Origin: JAEUOS01 sp965279115
GTDB lineage: Bacteria > Pseudomonadota > Gammaproteobacteria > Burkholderiales > JAEUOS01
Assembly: GCA_965279115.1 (NCBI GenBank)
Contig: OZ257137.1
Location: 2,914,001 to 2,978,000, forward strand
Reading direction: 5' to 3'
DNA: 64,000 nucleotides
The first letter of the stretch is position 1. The number at the start of each line of letters is the position of its first letter. The translations under genes were made by a program, and so were the position numbers. The notes below the pieces were generated by a model. The model was not told the origin of the DNA and made no database searches. It saw only the letters and a list, made by a program, of their open reading frames with translations. This document shows, piece after piece, positions 26,179 to 33,997 of the stretch.

Positions 26179-27617
26179 CAGGGCGCGTTGCGCAGCAGCT
26201 TTCCCGGGCGCTTGCCGGTGGCAACGCCGCCTTGCCATACGAAGGTGCCATTGACCATCACCGCCTCGATGCCGCGCGCGGGTTGTGTCGGTTGCTCGAA
26301 GGTGGCGCCATCACCGATCTCCGCCGCGTCGAAAATCGTGATGTCCGCGAACGCGCCCGCCTTGAGCACGCCGCGGTCCTTCAGGCCGAACTTGGCGGCG
26401 GTAAGCCCGGTCATCTTGTAGACCGCAGTCTCCAGCGGGAACAGATTGAGGTCGCGGCTGTAGTGCCCGAGCACGCGCGGAAAAGTGCCCCACAAGCGCG
26501 GGTGCGGCTTGATGTCGTGGGGGATGCCGTCCGAGCCCACCATGGTGTCCTCGAATTTGAGGATGCGCTGCACATCCTCCTCTTTCATCGAGAAGTAGAT
26601 CGCGCCGGCGGGTCGCAGGCGCGCCACCGCCTCCTCCTGCGAGACGCCCATCTCGGTGGCGATGTCGGCCAGGTCGCGCCCGACGAATTGTGGCAGCGGC
26701 TTGGACCATGTGATGATGATGCGGTCCGAAAGCGGGATGCGGTCGGCGCGCAGCATCGTCGAGGAGGCGATGTAGGGGTAGCAATCCACGCATACCTCCT
26801 GGCCCTTGCGCGCTTCGGTCAGGAGCTTCAAGGTTTCCTCGGAACGACCGTAGTTGCGCACCCCCACCACTTTGTGGTGCGAGATGATCACCGGCACGCC
26901 CACCTCGCGGCCGATGCGGAAGGCCTCGTTCATGGCGGCGATGATGTGGTCGTCCTCGTTGCGCATGTGGGTGACGTAGCGTCCGCCGTGCGCCTTGAGC
27001 GGCCGCGCCGCGGTGATGATTTCCTCGGTGCTGGCGTGCGCCGCCGGCGGGTAGTAGGTGCCGGTGGAAAAGCCGATCGCGCCGGCGCGCATGGCCTCAT
27101 CGGTCATGGTGGCCATGTGCGCGGCTTCCGACTCGGTGGCGGCGCGGTCGAGGCGGTCCATCGCGGCTACCCGCAGCGTGGTATGGCCCACCATGCAGGC
27201 GGCGTTGGTGGCCGCCGGATTGGCTGCGAGTTCTGCCATGAAGTCGGCGAAAAACGGAAAGCGGTAGGCGTTGGCGTCGTCGATCAGGTCGAGCGGCGAG
27301 GGCGGGTTGGTCGCTACCAGCGGGGCCAGCGAGATGCCGCAGTTGCCGGCGATCACGGTGGTGACACCCTGGCTTACCTTGGGCGTCATCTCCGGGTTGG
27401 AGCGCAGGTAGCGGTCGTCGTGGGTGTGGGAGTCGATGAAGCCAGGCGCGGCGATCTTGCCGGAAGCGTCAATCTCGCGCTCCGCGCGGGCTCCGTCGAG
27501 GCGGCCGATGGCGGCGATGCGCTCGCCGTTGATGGCGATGTCACCTGAATAGCGCGGCGTGCGCACACCGTCGATGATGGTGGCGTTGCGGATGATGAGG
27601 TCGAAATGTTGCGACAT
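26178..27617 (-). CDS. N-acyl-D-amino-acid deacylase-like amidohydrolase
   Basis: A 479-residue metal-dependent hydrolase from the ATG at 27617, preceded by TGGAG. It opens with DLIIRNATIIDGVRTPRYSGDIAINGERI. The metal motif is APGFIDSHTHDDRY, and a GNCGISLAP stretch supplies the Cys ligand typical of D-aminoacylases. GFSTGTYYPPAAHAS is also characteristic. These enzymes release D-amino acids from N-acyl derivatives, but dihydroorotase-like relatives vary widely. It shares the minus-strand unit with the ferredoxins and esterase. Confidence 0.88.
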   Translation of the reverse strand: MSQHFDLIIRNATIIDGVRTPRYSGDIAINGERIAAIGRLDGARAEREIDASGKIAAPGFIDSHTHDDRYLRSNPEMTPKVSQGVTTVIAGNCGISLAPLVATNPPSPLDLIDDANAYRFPFFADFMAELAANPAATNAACMVGHTTLRVAAMDRLDRAATESEAAHMATMTDEAMRAGAIGFSTGTYYPPAAHASTEEIITAARPLKAHGGRYVTHMRNEDDHIIAAMNEAFRIGREVGVPVIISHHKVVGVRNYGRSEETLKLLTEARKGQEVCVDCYPYIASSTMLRADRIPLSDRIIITWSKPLPQFVGRDLADIATEMGVSQEEAVARLRPAGAIYFSMKEEDVQRILKFEDTMVGSDGIPHDIKPHPRLWGTFPRVLGHYSRDLNLFPLETAVYKMTGLTAAKFGLKDRGVLKAGAFADITIFDAAEIGDGATFEQPTQPARGIEAVMVNGTFVWQGGVATGKRPGKLLRNAP

Positions 27618-27705
27618 GCTGCGCTCCAGGCGGGGTGGGTCGATCAATCCCGCATGATAGACGCTCGCTTGAGGCTGGCGACAATCACCTCGCGCAGATG
27701 TGGGG

Positions 27706-28617
27706 CTAACCCGGCGCGCGCACGAAGTCGAGCAGCGCCGGCCCGAGCGTTTCTTCGCCTGAATCGAGGTGCGCGACGATCGATGTATGGTTGTGCCCGC
27801 GCAGGTGCATGAAGCGCGGCATGCGGCCGCGCGCCATGCCCAGCTTGAAGGCGAGCTCCGCGCTGTAGGCGTCGAGGTAGGTGTTCTCGAACTCGCCGGC
27901 CGCCAGGAACACCGGCATGTCGAGCGCTTCGGCATGGGTGTTGACCGAGCGCGCTTCGTAGAGCGAGGCATCCTCGCCGTAGTAGGACCGCACCGCCTTG
28001 GCGTTCGGGTTGCCGGGCAACACGTCGGCGCGCAGGCGCGAACTCACCAGGATGAGTCCGGCCAGTCCGTGGCCGCCGGCCGGGCGTACCGCCGGGTCGC
28101 ACGCATAGGCGCCGGCATGCGAGCCGCCCGCCGAGTGGCCAAACAGGATGATGCGCGCCGGGTCGCCGCCATGCGCCACGATGTTCTCGCGCACCCAGGC
28201 CACGGCGCGGCCCACGTCTTCGGCGCCGCCCGGGTAGGCCGCCTCGGGCGCCAGGCGGTATTCGATGTTGACACCCACGCAGCCATGGCGTGCGAAGTAG
28301 CGGGTGACGTTGCTGTAGACCTCGGCATTGGAGTCCTTGTCGCCGCGGATGAAGGCGCCACCATGCACGAACACCACCACCGGTGCGCCGAACAAGCCAG
28401 GGCGGCGGTAAACGTCAAGGCGATGCCGCGCATGCGGACCATAGGCGATTTCGCGCACGGCCTCGATGTTCTCGCGCGGCCTGGCGGCGAGCACCGGCGT
28501 GTAGGCGTCGATGACCATCTTGCGGTGGCCGGTGATGTCGGTGGCCCAGCGCGGGCCGATCTCCAGCAGGCGGCGCCGGGCATCTTCCGGCAGGGAACAA
28601 AAGGCGCTGTCGGCCAT
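27706..28617 (-). CDS. Alpha/beta hydrolase (HSL-type esterase or kynurenine-formamidase-like)
   Basis: A 303-residue serine hydrolase. The oxyanion-hole motif VFVHGGAFIRGDK and the nucleophile elbow FGHSAGGSH identify the HSL/BD-FAE group; RGHNHTSIVAHL near the end probably holds the catalytic His. There is no signal peptide. The position after the second ferredoxin (36 bases) suggests it handles an ester or amide made or used by the neighbouring HDO pathway. Confidence 0.87.
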   Translation of the reverse strand: MADSAFCSLPEDARRRLLEIGPRWATDITGHRKMVIDAYTPVLAARPRENIEAVREIAYGPHARHRLDVYRRPGLFGAPVVVFVHGGAFIRGDKDSNAEVYSNVTRYFARHGCVGVNIEYRLAPEAAYPGGAEDVGRAVAWVRENIVAHGGDPARIILFGHSAGGSHAGAYACDPAVRPAGGHGLAGLILVSSRLRADVLPGNPNAKAVRSYYGEDASLYEARSVNTHAEALDMPVFLAAGEFENTYLDAYSAELAFKLGMARGRMPRFMHLRGHNHTSIVAHLDSGEETLGPALLDFVRAPG

Positions 28618-28653
28618 GGGTTGGCTCCAGGTGTATGCAGGTGCGCCGGGGCG

Positions 28654-29013
28654 CTATTGCGAGTCGGTTGTGGGCGGAACGGGGGTTGCCGCGGCGGGTT
28701 CGGCCTTGCGCAGGCCCGCACCTGCAGGCCGCGGCGTCCAGGAGACGCTGATGTCGCCGTTGACGAAGGTCTGGCAGGCCATGCGGTAGCCGTTGGCGAA
28801 GTCCGCGTCGGTCAGGTGCTTGCGCTCCTTGGTCTTGATGGCGTCGGTGTTTTCAAGTCCGGCTTCGATGTGGCACCTGCAGGTACCGCAGATGCCGCCA
28901 CCACACTTCCACGGAATGCCGCCCTGCTCGCGCAGCGACACCCTGAGAAGGTTGCTGTTGGGCGGCGCGCTGACGGTCTTGTGGTCGTTGGTGACGAAGG
29001 TGATGGTGATCAT
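28654..29013 (-). CDS. Plant-type [2Fe-2S] ferredoxin (second copy)
   Basis: A 119-residue electron carrier. The cluster ligands are CGGGICGTC (C-x4-C-x2-C, near residues 37-45) with a fourth Cys in YRMACQTF near residue 80. The C-terminal 25 residues are Pro/Ala-rich and probably disordered. It is only distantly similar to the other ferredoxin at 29374..29721, so the two may serve different partners or steps. It is 27 bases downstream of the 97-residue protein gene. Confidence 0.9.
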   Translation of the reverse strand: MITITFVTNDHKTVSAPPNSNLLRVSLREQGGIPWKCGGGICGTCRCHIEAGLENTDAIKTKERKHLTDADFANGYRMACQTFVNGDISVSWTPRPAGAGLRKAEPAAATPVPPTTDSQ

Positions 29014-29040
29014 GCGGTGCGATCGCTCTCGCTGGCGGGC

Positions 29041-29334
29041 CTACAGCCGCACCAGCTTGATGTCCATGGCGCCGAACTTCGCGAGCTTGTGCAGCGAGTC
29101 GCGCGCCTCCTCGATTGTCGCGAATTTCTCCAGGAACTTCGACGGCACCAGGTTGACGATCGGTTCGCCCGCCAGGTCGATCACGCGCACCTTGGCCTCC
29201 TGCTGCATTTCCACGATGTCGAAGCGGGCGCGTTGCCGGCCGTAGAAGAGGTAGTCCCAGGACTCCACCGGGCGCATGTCTTCACCGGGCTCGGTACGGA
29301 ACTGGCCGGGTTTGGAGGTCAGGATGGTGAACAT
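29041..29334 (-). CDS. Unknown 97-residue protein between two ferredoxin genes
   Basis: From the ATG at 29334 the product has 97 residues; a TTG at 29373 would add 13 and overlap-couple to the upstream ferredoxin stop. It begins MFTILTSKPGQFRTEPGE and contains ESWDYLFYGRQRARFDIVEM and a small basic C-terminus. There are no cysteines, membrane segments or recognised motifs. The tight conserved-looking arrangement ferredoxin-unknown-ferredoxin suggests a small subunit or adaptor of a redox enzyme; this is inference. Confidence 0.75.
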   Translation of the reverse strand: MFTILTSKPGQFRTEPGEDMRPVESWDYLFYGRQRARFDIVEMQQEAKVRVIDLAGEPIVNLVPSKFLEKFATIEEARDSLHKLAKFGAMDIKLVRL

Positions 29335-29373
29335 CAGCGGGTCCCCGGTTTTGGAGGATGCATGGGCCGTCAA

Positions 29374-29721
29374 TCAGGGCGTGTTGCGCTGCAGGCCGGG
29401 ATTGGCGCCGCGAACCGCGGACGGTGGCGTCCAGCCCTGTTCAAGTTCGATGTCGTGGTTGATCCACAACTGGCAGATGAGCCGATAGCCTTCGGCGAGC
29501 TTGTCGCCCAGCACCTTTTCTTCCTTCCAGTTGGGCGCTGGCAGGTGCGTGGCCCCGGCGATGATGCGGCTGGTGCATTTGCCGCACTTGCCCATGCCGC
29601 AGCCGTAGGCGAGGTGGGGATACGGAAACTGCCGGATGCCGGCGCGCACGACGAGGTTGGAATTCTCCTTGACCTCGCCCTCGTGCGCCTGGCCGTTCTT
29701 GTGGACCACGACTTTGGGCAT
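29374..29721 (-). CDS. Plant-type [2Fe-2S] ferredoxin (first copy)
   Basis: A 115-residue ferredoxin. Ligands lie in YGCGMGKCGKCTS (C-x4-C-x2-C, residues about 42-50) and YRLICQLW (about residue 82). It begins MPKVVVHKNGQAHEGEV. It is the first gene of the minus-strand unit facing the divergent promoter region 29722..29993, directly opposite the HDO gene, which makes it the most likely electron donor to that enzyme. Confidence 0.9.
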   Translation of the reverse strand: MPKVVVHKNGQAHEGEVKENSNLVVRAGIRQFPYPHLAYGCGMGKCGKCTSRIIAGATHLPAPNWKEEKVLGDKLAEGYRLICQLWINHDIELEQGWTPPSAVRGANPGLQRNTP

Positions 29722-29737
29722 GGAATTCGTCCTTTAT

Positions 29738-29750
29738 GTATATTGTATAC
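29738..29750. promoter_or_regulatory. Operator half of divergent pair (GTATA-N3-TATAC)
   Basis: GTATATTGTATAC is an inverted repeat with five-base arms and a TTG centre, 17 bases upstream of the ferredoxin ATG (on the minus strand). The same architecture recurs at 29849..29861. Such TNGTATAC-like sites are typical for FCD-type GntR regulators. Confidence 0.6.
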
Positions 29751-29835
29751 GACTGGGCGTCATTCTCATATGCGACCCGCGATGCGGAAACGCCCCTTCT
29801 CGGTCAAGCAATGGCAAGGATTGGGTGCTCGGCGC

Positions 29836-29862
29836 TTGACGTCACTTTGTATACTATATACT
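29836..29862 (+). promoter_or_regulatory. Promoter of HDO gene overlapping second operator
   Basis: TTGACG (29836..29841) is a good -35 element. The operator GTATACTATATAC (29849..29861) covers the expected -10 zone (TATACT at 29857..29862), so a bound regulator would block RNA polymerase. The HDO ATG is about 130 bases further on, leaving a long leader with no recognised structure. Confidence 0.5.
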
Positions 29863-29993
29863 CTAAGCAATGAGGCTTTCGCGGCGCGTGCGTTCGTCCG
29901 CCAAGCGTGTCACCATCGATTTCGGGGCTTCCAACACCGCCGATTCTGGGCGCCCCAGTTCCATTTTCCCCGTTTCAGCCACAGGAGAACAGC

Positions 29994-30764
29994 ATGGCCG
30001 CACTGATGAATCGCGACGAGTTTCGCACCGCCCTTGAAAATGCCATCAAGGGCAAGAGTGCCAACAAGGCCCCGTTCTCGGTGGCCTGGGCGAGCGGCAA
30101 ACTGTCGCGCGCCCATCTGGCACGCTGGGCCGAGAACCACTACCACTACGTGGGCCCGTTTGCCGACTACCTCGGCTACATCTACGCCCGCACGCCGGAC
30201 CGCTACCAGGAAGCCAAGGATTTCCTGCTCGCCAACATGTATGAGGAAGAAATCGGTGGCGATCGCCATACCGACCTGCTGATCCGTTTCGCCGAGGCCT
30301 GCGGCACCACCGGTGCGCGCGTCAAGGACCCTGACAACATGTCGGCCACCACGCGCGGCCTGCAAAGCTGGTGCTACGCGGTGGCCATGCGCGAGGATCC
30401 GATCGTCGCCGTCGCCGGCCTGGTGGTCGGCCTGGAGTCGCAGGTGCCCTCGATCTACCGCAAGCAGACCCCGACGTTGCGCGAAAAGTACAAGTTCACC
30501 GACGAGGAAGTCGAGTTCTTCGACCTGCATATCGTCTCCGACGAAATCCATGGCGAGCGCGGCTACCAGATCGTGCTTGAGCATGCCGACACCCCGGAAT
30601 TGCAGCAGCGCTGCCTGAAGATCTGCGAAATCGGCGCGCAGATGCGCCTGCTCTACACGACGGCCCTGTATCACGACTATGTGGCCAAGGACATTCCGAT
30701 CGCCGAACTCGAGGCGCTCGACAACAACGTGTCCCAGGTGGCGCGCGAACTGGCGCACGCCTGA
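29994..30764 (+). CDS. Heme-oxygenase-like diiron (HDO/PqqC/CADD-type) protein
   Basis: A 256-residue all-helical protein from the ATG at 29994 (ACAGGAGAA ribosome-binding site). The HDO metal ligands are complete: Glu85-x6-His92 (EEEIGGDRH), Glu148 (GLESQVP), and His179-x3-Asp183-x2-His186 (HIVSDEIH). The spacing matches CADD, a dimetal oxygenase, better than PqqC, which lacks metals. It is expected to bind Fe/Fe or Mn/Fe and activate oxygen. Ferredoxin genes face it across a shared regulatory region. The substrate is unknown. Confidence 0.88.
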   Translation: MAALMNRDEFRTALENAIKGKSANKAPFSVAWASGKLSRAHLARWAENHYHYVGPFADYLGYIYARTPDRYQEAKDFLLANMYEEEIGGDRHTDLLIRFAEACGTTGARVKDPDNMSATTRGLQSWCYAVAMREDPIVAVAGLVVGLESQVPSIYRKQTPTLREKYKFTDEEVEFFDLHIVSDEIHGERGYQIVLEHADTPELQQRCLKICEIGAQMRLLYTTALYHDYVAKDIPIAELEALDNNVSQVARELAHA

Positions 30765-30790
30765 TCGCCGATGCTGCTGACGGAGACGGC

Positions 30791-31270
30791 ATGAAAACCG
30801 CGAACAAGCTCGAACTCGAGGACGCCCGCGCGATGGTGGCGGCCGCCACGGCCAAGGCGCGCGCCATCGGTGTGGCGCAAACGGTATGCATCGTCGACGA
30901 CGGTGGTTATCCGATCGCGCTGGAACGCATGGACGGGGCCCGCATCACCGGGCCGCAGATCGCCTGGAACAAGGCCTTCACCGCCGCGGGGCACAAGCGC
31001 TCCACCCATCTGTTCAACACCCCGCCCAATGGCCCGGCACTGCCAGGCAACGAGGCTTTCGGCATCCAGTGGAGCTTCGACGGCAAGTTCGCTGTGTTTG
31101 TGGGGGGTTTTCCCGTGGTCGTCAACGGCGAGGTGATCGGCGGGGTCGGCCTGTCCGGTGGCAATGGCGAGCAGGACACGCAATGTGGCGTGGCCGCGCT
31201 GCAGGCGCTCGCCGACCTTCTCGGGCCCAAGGGCGCGACCGTGCTGGTCGCCGCCGACATCAAGAAATAG
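30791..31270 (+). CDS. GlcG/HbpS-family protein
   Basis: A 159-residue protein of the GlcG/HbpS (DUF336) family: LELEDARAMVAAATAKARAIG, VCIVDDGGYPIALERMDGA, and GGFPVVVNGEVIGGVGLSGG. HbpS binds heme and responds to redox stress; most other members, including GlcG, have no proven activity. No signal peptide is present, so it is cytosolic here. It follows the HDO gene by 26 bases. No glycolate-oxidase genes are nearby. Confidence 0.9.
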   Translation: MKTANKLELEDARAMVAAATAKARAIGVAQTVCIVDDGGYPIALERMDGARITGPQIAWNKAFTAAGHKRSTHLFNTPPNGPALPGNEAFGIQWSFDGKFAVFVGGFPVVVNGEVIGGVGLSGGNGEQDTQCGVAALQALADLLGPKGATVLVAADIKK

Positions 31271-31364
31271 CCGCCTGCCTTGGCGCCTTCGACTCGCGGC
31301 CTTGCGTGCCGGTCGCTCCTCCCGATTCGCCAACGCGCCGTTGCGGGCGCCGGAGATGCAACGC

Positions 31365-32828
31365 ATGAATAGCGACCTCTCGTTCACTTCGGCCACCGCG
31401 CTTCTGCGCGCCCTGCGGGCGCGCCGGATTGGCAGCCTTGAACTTCTGGACCATTTTCTTGGCCGGGTCGCGCGCCATAACCCGGCACTCAATGCGGTCG
31501 TCGTGACGAACATCGAAGCCGCGCGCAAGGCGGCCAAAGCGCGTGACCGCGCGGCACGCGGCCAGACTGCGACGGGCTTGCTGCACGGCCTGCCAATGAC
31601 GGTCAAGGAGAGTTTCGACGTCGCCGGACTGCCCAGCACATGGGGCTTGCCCGCGTTGCGCGGCAACATCGCGCCACGCAGCGCTACCGCGGTAGAGCGC
31701 CTTGAAGGGGCCGGCGCGGTCGTTTTCGGCAAGACCAACATCCCGGTCCTGCTGGCGGACTGGCAATCCTACAACCCGGTATACGGCACCACCGTCAACC
31801 CGTGGGACGCGACACGCACGCCCGGCGGGTCGTCCGGCGGCGCGGCGACCGCGCTTGCCGCAGGCCTTACCGCGCTTGAGATCGGCAGCGACATCGGCGG
31901 TTCGATCCGCAATCCCGCCCACTGCTGCGGCGTGTACGGCCACAAGCCGACCTACGGGCTGGTACCAATGGCCGGGCATGCGATGCCCGGCAGTCTTTTC
32001 CCGCTGGACATCGGCGTCGCCGGTCCGCTTGCGCGCAGCGCTGCCGATCTGGAGCTCGCGCTGAAGGTGCTGGCCGGGCCGGACGCCACGCAGGCGCGTA
32101 GCTGGTCCCTGAATCTCGCGCCGGCGCGCCAGAAGTCGCTGGCCGATTTTCGTGTGGCTGTCGTCACTGACTCCGTGGTGGCGCCGGTGGACGGTCGCAT
32201 CCGTAACGAACTTGATGCGCTCGCCGGCTTCCTCTCGAAAAGCAAGGTGCGCGTGAACCGGACCGCACGTCCGGCGCTGCCGGAGGCCGAGGTCTATACC
32301 CTCTATATCCATCTGCTGCGCGCGGCCACCTCCGCCATCCAGAACGACCCTGCCTCGTTGCAGCAGGCCATCGCAACGGCTGCGCGTCTGGGTGCGGATG
32401 ACCACAGCTACCAGGCCGAACAGTTGCGCGGCAACACCATGCGGCATCGCGACTGGATCGTCGCCAGCAACCGCCGCCATGTGCTCATGCAGGCCTGGAC
32501 CGAGTTTTTTGACAGCCATGACCTGTTGCTGTGTCCTGCCGCCCCGGTTGTTGCATTCCCGCACGACCACAAAGGGGAGCGCGCCACCCGCATGATCGAA
32601 GTCGACGGCAAGCCGCGTTCGGTCAACGAGCACCTGTTCTGGGCCGGTTATTCCGGCGTGTTCTATCTGCCTTCCACAGTGGCGCCGATCGGTCGCTCGC
32701 CAGAGGGACTGCCGATTGGTGTGCAGATCATCGGCCCACCCGGCGCGGACCTTGCATGCATTCGCTTTGCGCGGCTGCTCGAACAGGCCTATCACCGGTT
32801 CGAGGCGCCGCCCGGCTTCGCCACCTGA
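31365..32828 (+). CDS. Amidase-signature hydrolase
   Basis: A 487-residue amidase from the ATG at 31365 (an ATG nine bases earlier is possible). The Ser-cisSer-Lys triad is visible: Lys in LPMTVKESFDV, cis-Ser in TPGGSSGGAATALAAG, and the nucleophile Ser in SDIGGSIRNPAHCCGVYGHKP. These enzymes hydrolyse a range of amides to acid and ammonia or amine. It lies between GlcG and a Bug receptor, suggesting the pathway compound is an amide or is converted to one. Confidence 0.92.
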   Translation: MNSDLSFTSATALLRALRARRIGSLELLDHFLGRVARHNPALNAVVVTNIEAARKAAKARDRAARGQTATGLLHGLPMTVKESFDVAGLPSTWGLPALRGNIAPRSATAVERLEGAGAVVFGKTNIPVLLADWQSYNPVYGTTVNPWDATRTPGGSSGGAATALAAGLTALEIGSDIGGSIRNPAHCCGVYGHKPTYGLVPMAGHAMPGSLFPLDIGVAGPLARSAADLELALKVLAGPDATQARSWSLNLAPARQKSLADFRVAVVTDSVVAPVDGRIRNELDALAGFLSKSKVRVNRTARPALPEAEVYTLYIHLLRAATSAIQNDPASLQQAIATAARLGADDHSYQAEQLRGNTMRHRDWIVASNRRHVLMQAWTEFFDSHDLLLCPAAPVVAFPHDHKGERATRMIEVDGKPRSVNEHLFWAGYSGVFYLPSTVAPIGRSPEGLPIGVQIIGPPGADLACIRFARLLEQAYHRFEAPPGFAT

Positions 32829-32851
32829 CCCCGTTTTCCCGAAAGGACCCC

Positions 32852-33826
32852 ATGATGTTTCGCTTCATCAGTCGGATGTTCGCTCTCGCAGCCCTGCTGT
32901 TTGCTGCTTCCGCTTCCTCGCAGACCTATCCCGTCAAGCCAATCCGCCTGATCGTCCCGTTCGGTGCCGGTGGCTCGACCGACATCCTTGCGCGCACCCT
33001 GGGCCAACGCCTGGGGGATGCGCTGGGCCAGAGCGTGCTGGTGGAAAACCGGCCCGGTGCCAACACCATCATCGCCTATGAGGCCACCCTCAACGCACCC
33101 GCCGACGGCTACACCCTGCTGATGGAAGGCTTCAACGGGCTGGTACTCAACCCCAACCTGTACGCCAAGCTGCCCTACGACGCCGAGAACGATTTCATCG
33201 GCGTCGGCCTGGTGGCCACCTCGGGCTTCCTGGTGGTGGTGCCGACCGAACTGCCGGTGCGCACGCTGGCCGAGTTCGTCACCTATGCGCGTGCCAATCC
33301 GGGCAAGGTGGCACTCGCCTCGGCCGGCATCGGCAACAGCACCCACGTAGCCGCGGAGATGTTCCTTTCCGCTGTCAAATTGAAGCTCGCACATGTGCCT
33401 TACAAGGGCAGCAGCGCCGCGCTGCCGGACCTGGTGAACGGCCGCGTGCAGGTCATGTTCGACACGCCCATCACCTCGATGCCCTTCGTCAAGTCGGGCA
33501 AGTTGCGCGCCCTCGCGGTGTCGGGCAGCAAGCGCCTCGCCGCCATGCCGGAGGTGCCCACCATCGCTGAACTGGGCTATCCCGGATTCAACGCCGGCAC
33601 CTACTACAGCGTGGCGGCGCGCAAGGGCACGCCGCCTGCCATTATCGAGCGGCTGTCGCAGGAGATCCGCCGCATCAGCGCCGGCGCCGACCTGGCGGCG
33701 ACATTCGCGCCGCAGGGCATCGACATGTCGCCGGGGTCAGCCGAGGAACTCGGCGCCATGCTGAAGTCGGACCGTGCGCGCTTTGCGAAAGTGATCAAGG
33801 ACGCGGGCATTTCGATCGAGCAATGA
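32852..33826 (+). CDS. Bug-family periplasmic receptor
   Basis: A 324-residue Bug receptor from the ATG at 32852. The signal peptide ends SASSQ, then TYPVKPIRLIVPFGAGGSTD, ENRPGANTIIAYEATL, DGYTLLMEGFNG and AHVPYKGSSAALPDLVNG follow. It is 23 bases after the amidase stop and is probably co-transcribed, so it is a candidate importer for the substrate of the HDO/amidase pathway. A 17-bp-stem hairpin follows the stop. Confidence 0.92.
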   Translation: MMFRFISRMFALAALLFAASASSQTYPVKPIRLIVPFGAGGSTDILARTLGQRLGDALGQSVLVENRPGANTIIAYEATLNAPADGYTLLMEGFNGLVLNPNLYAKLPYDAENDFIGVGLVATSGFLVVVPTELPVRTLAEFVTYARANPGKVALASAGIGNSTHVAAEMFLSAVKLKLAHVPYKGSSAALPDLVNGRVQVMFDTPITSMPFVKSGKLRALAVSGSKRLAAMPEVPTIAELGYPGFNAGTYYSVAARKGTPPAIIERLSQEIRRISAGADLAATFAPQGIDMSPGSAEELGAMLKSDRARFAKVIKDAGISIEQ

Positions 33827-33833
33827 GATGCGT

Positions 33834-33872
33834 CCAATGCCGGGGCATCGGCAAGCGATGCCCCGGCATTGG
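33834..33872 (+). repeat. 17-bp perfect-stem hairpin after Bug gene
   Basis: CCAATGCCGGGGCATCG and its exact complement flank the loop GCAAG, starting eight bases after the Bug stop. The stem is far more stable than needed for termination and lacks a U-tract. It could act as a bidirectional block, an mRNA stabiliser or a repeated palindromic element. Confidence 0.7.
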
Positions 33873-33985
33873 CGCCAACGCGGCAACGGATGCGTTATCC
33901 AAGGCGCATTACGCAATCGGGCAGTCAACCATTTGTCGGCAAGACTGGCGCTCCCGGGGTGGACAAATCGCCGGACATGCCTGCC

Positions 33986-33991
33986 TATAAT
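33986..33991 (+). promoter_or_regulatory. Consensus -10 box just before gntR-type gene
   Basis: TATAAT is a perfect -10 hexamer whose predicted start point (about seven bases on) falls on or next to the ATG at 33998. Only a weak -35 (TGGACA at 33960, spacer 20) precedes it. If used, the mRNA would be leaderless or nearly so. Confidence 0.4.
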
Positions 33992-33997
33992 GTCGCC

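Noticed and set aside
27769..30006. Long plus-strand open frame over the esterase and ferredoxin genes
   Set aside because: It covers three genes with clear motifs on the other strand and has low-complexity His/Arg composition.
29994..30764. PqqC in PQQ synthesis, or TenA thiaminase
   Set aside because: No pqqABDE or thiamine genes nearby, and the complete metal-ligand set differs from cofactor-less PqqC and from TenA with its catalytic Cys.
30791..31270. Part of a glycolate oxidase operon (glcG)
   Set aside because: No glcD, glcE, glcF or malate synthase gene in the surroundings.
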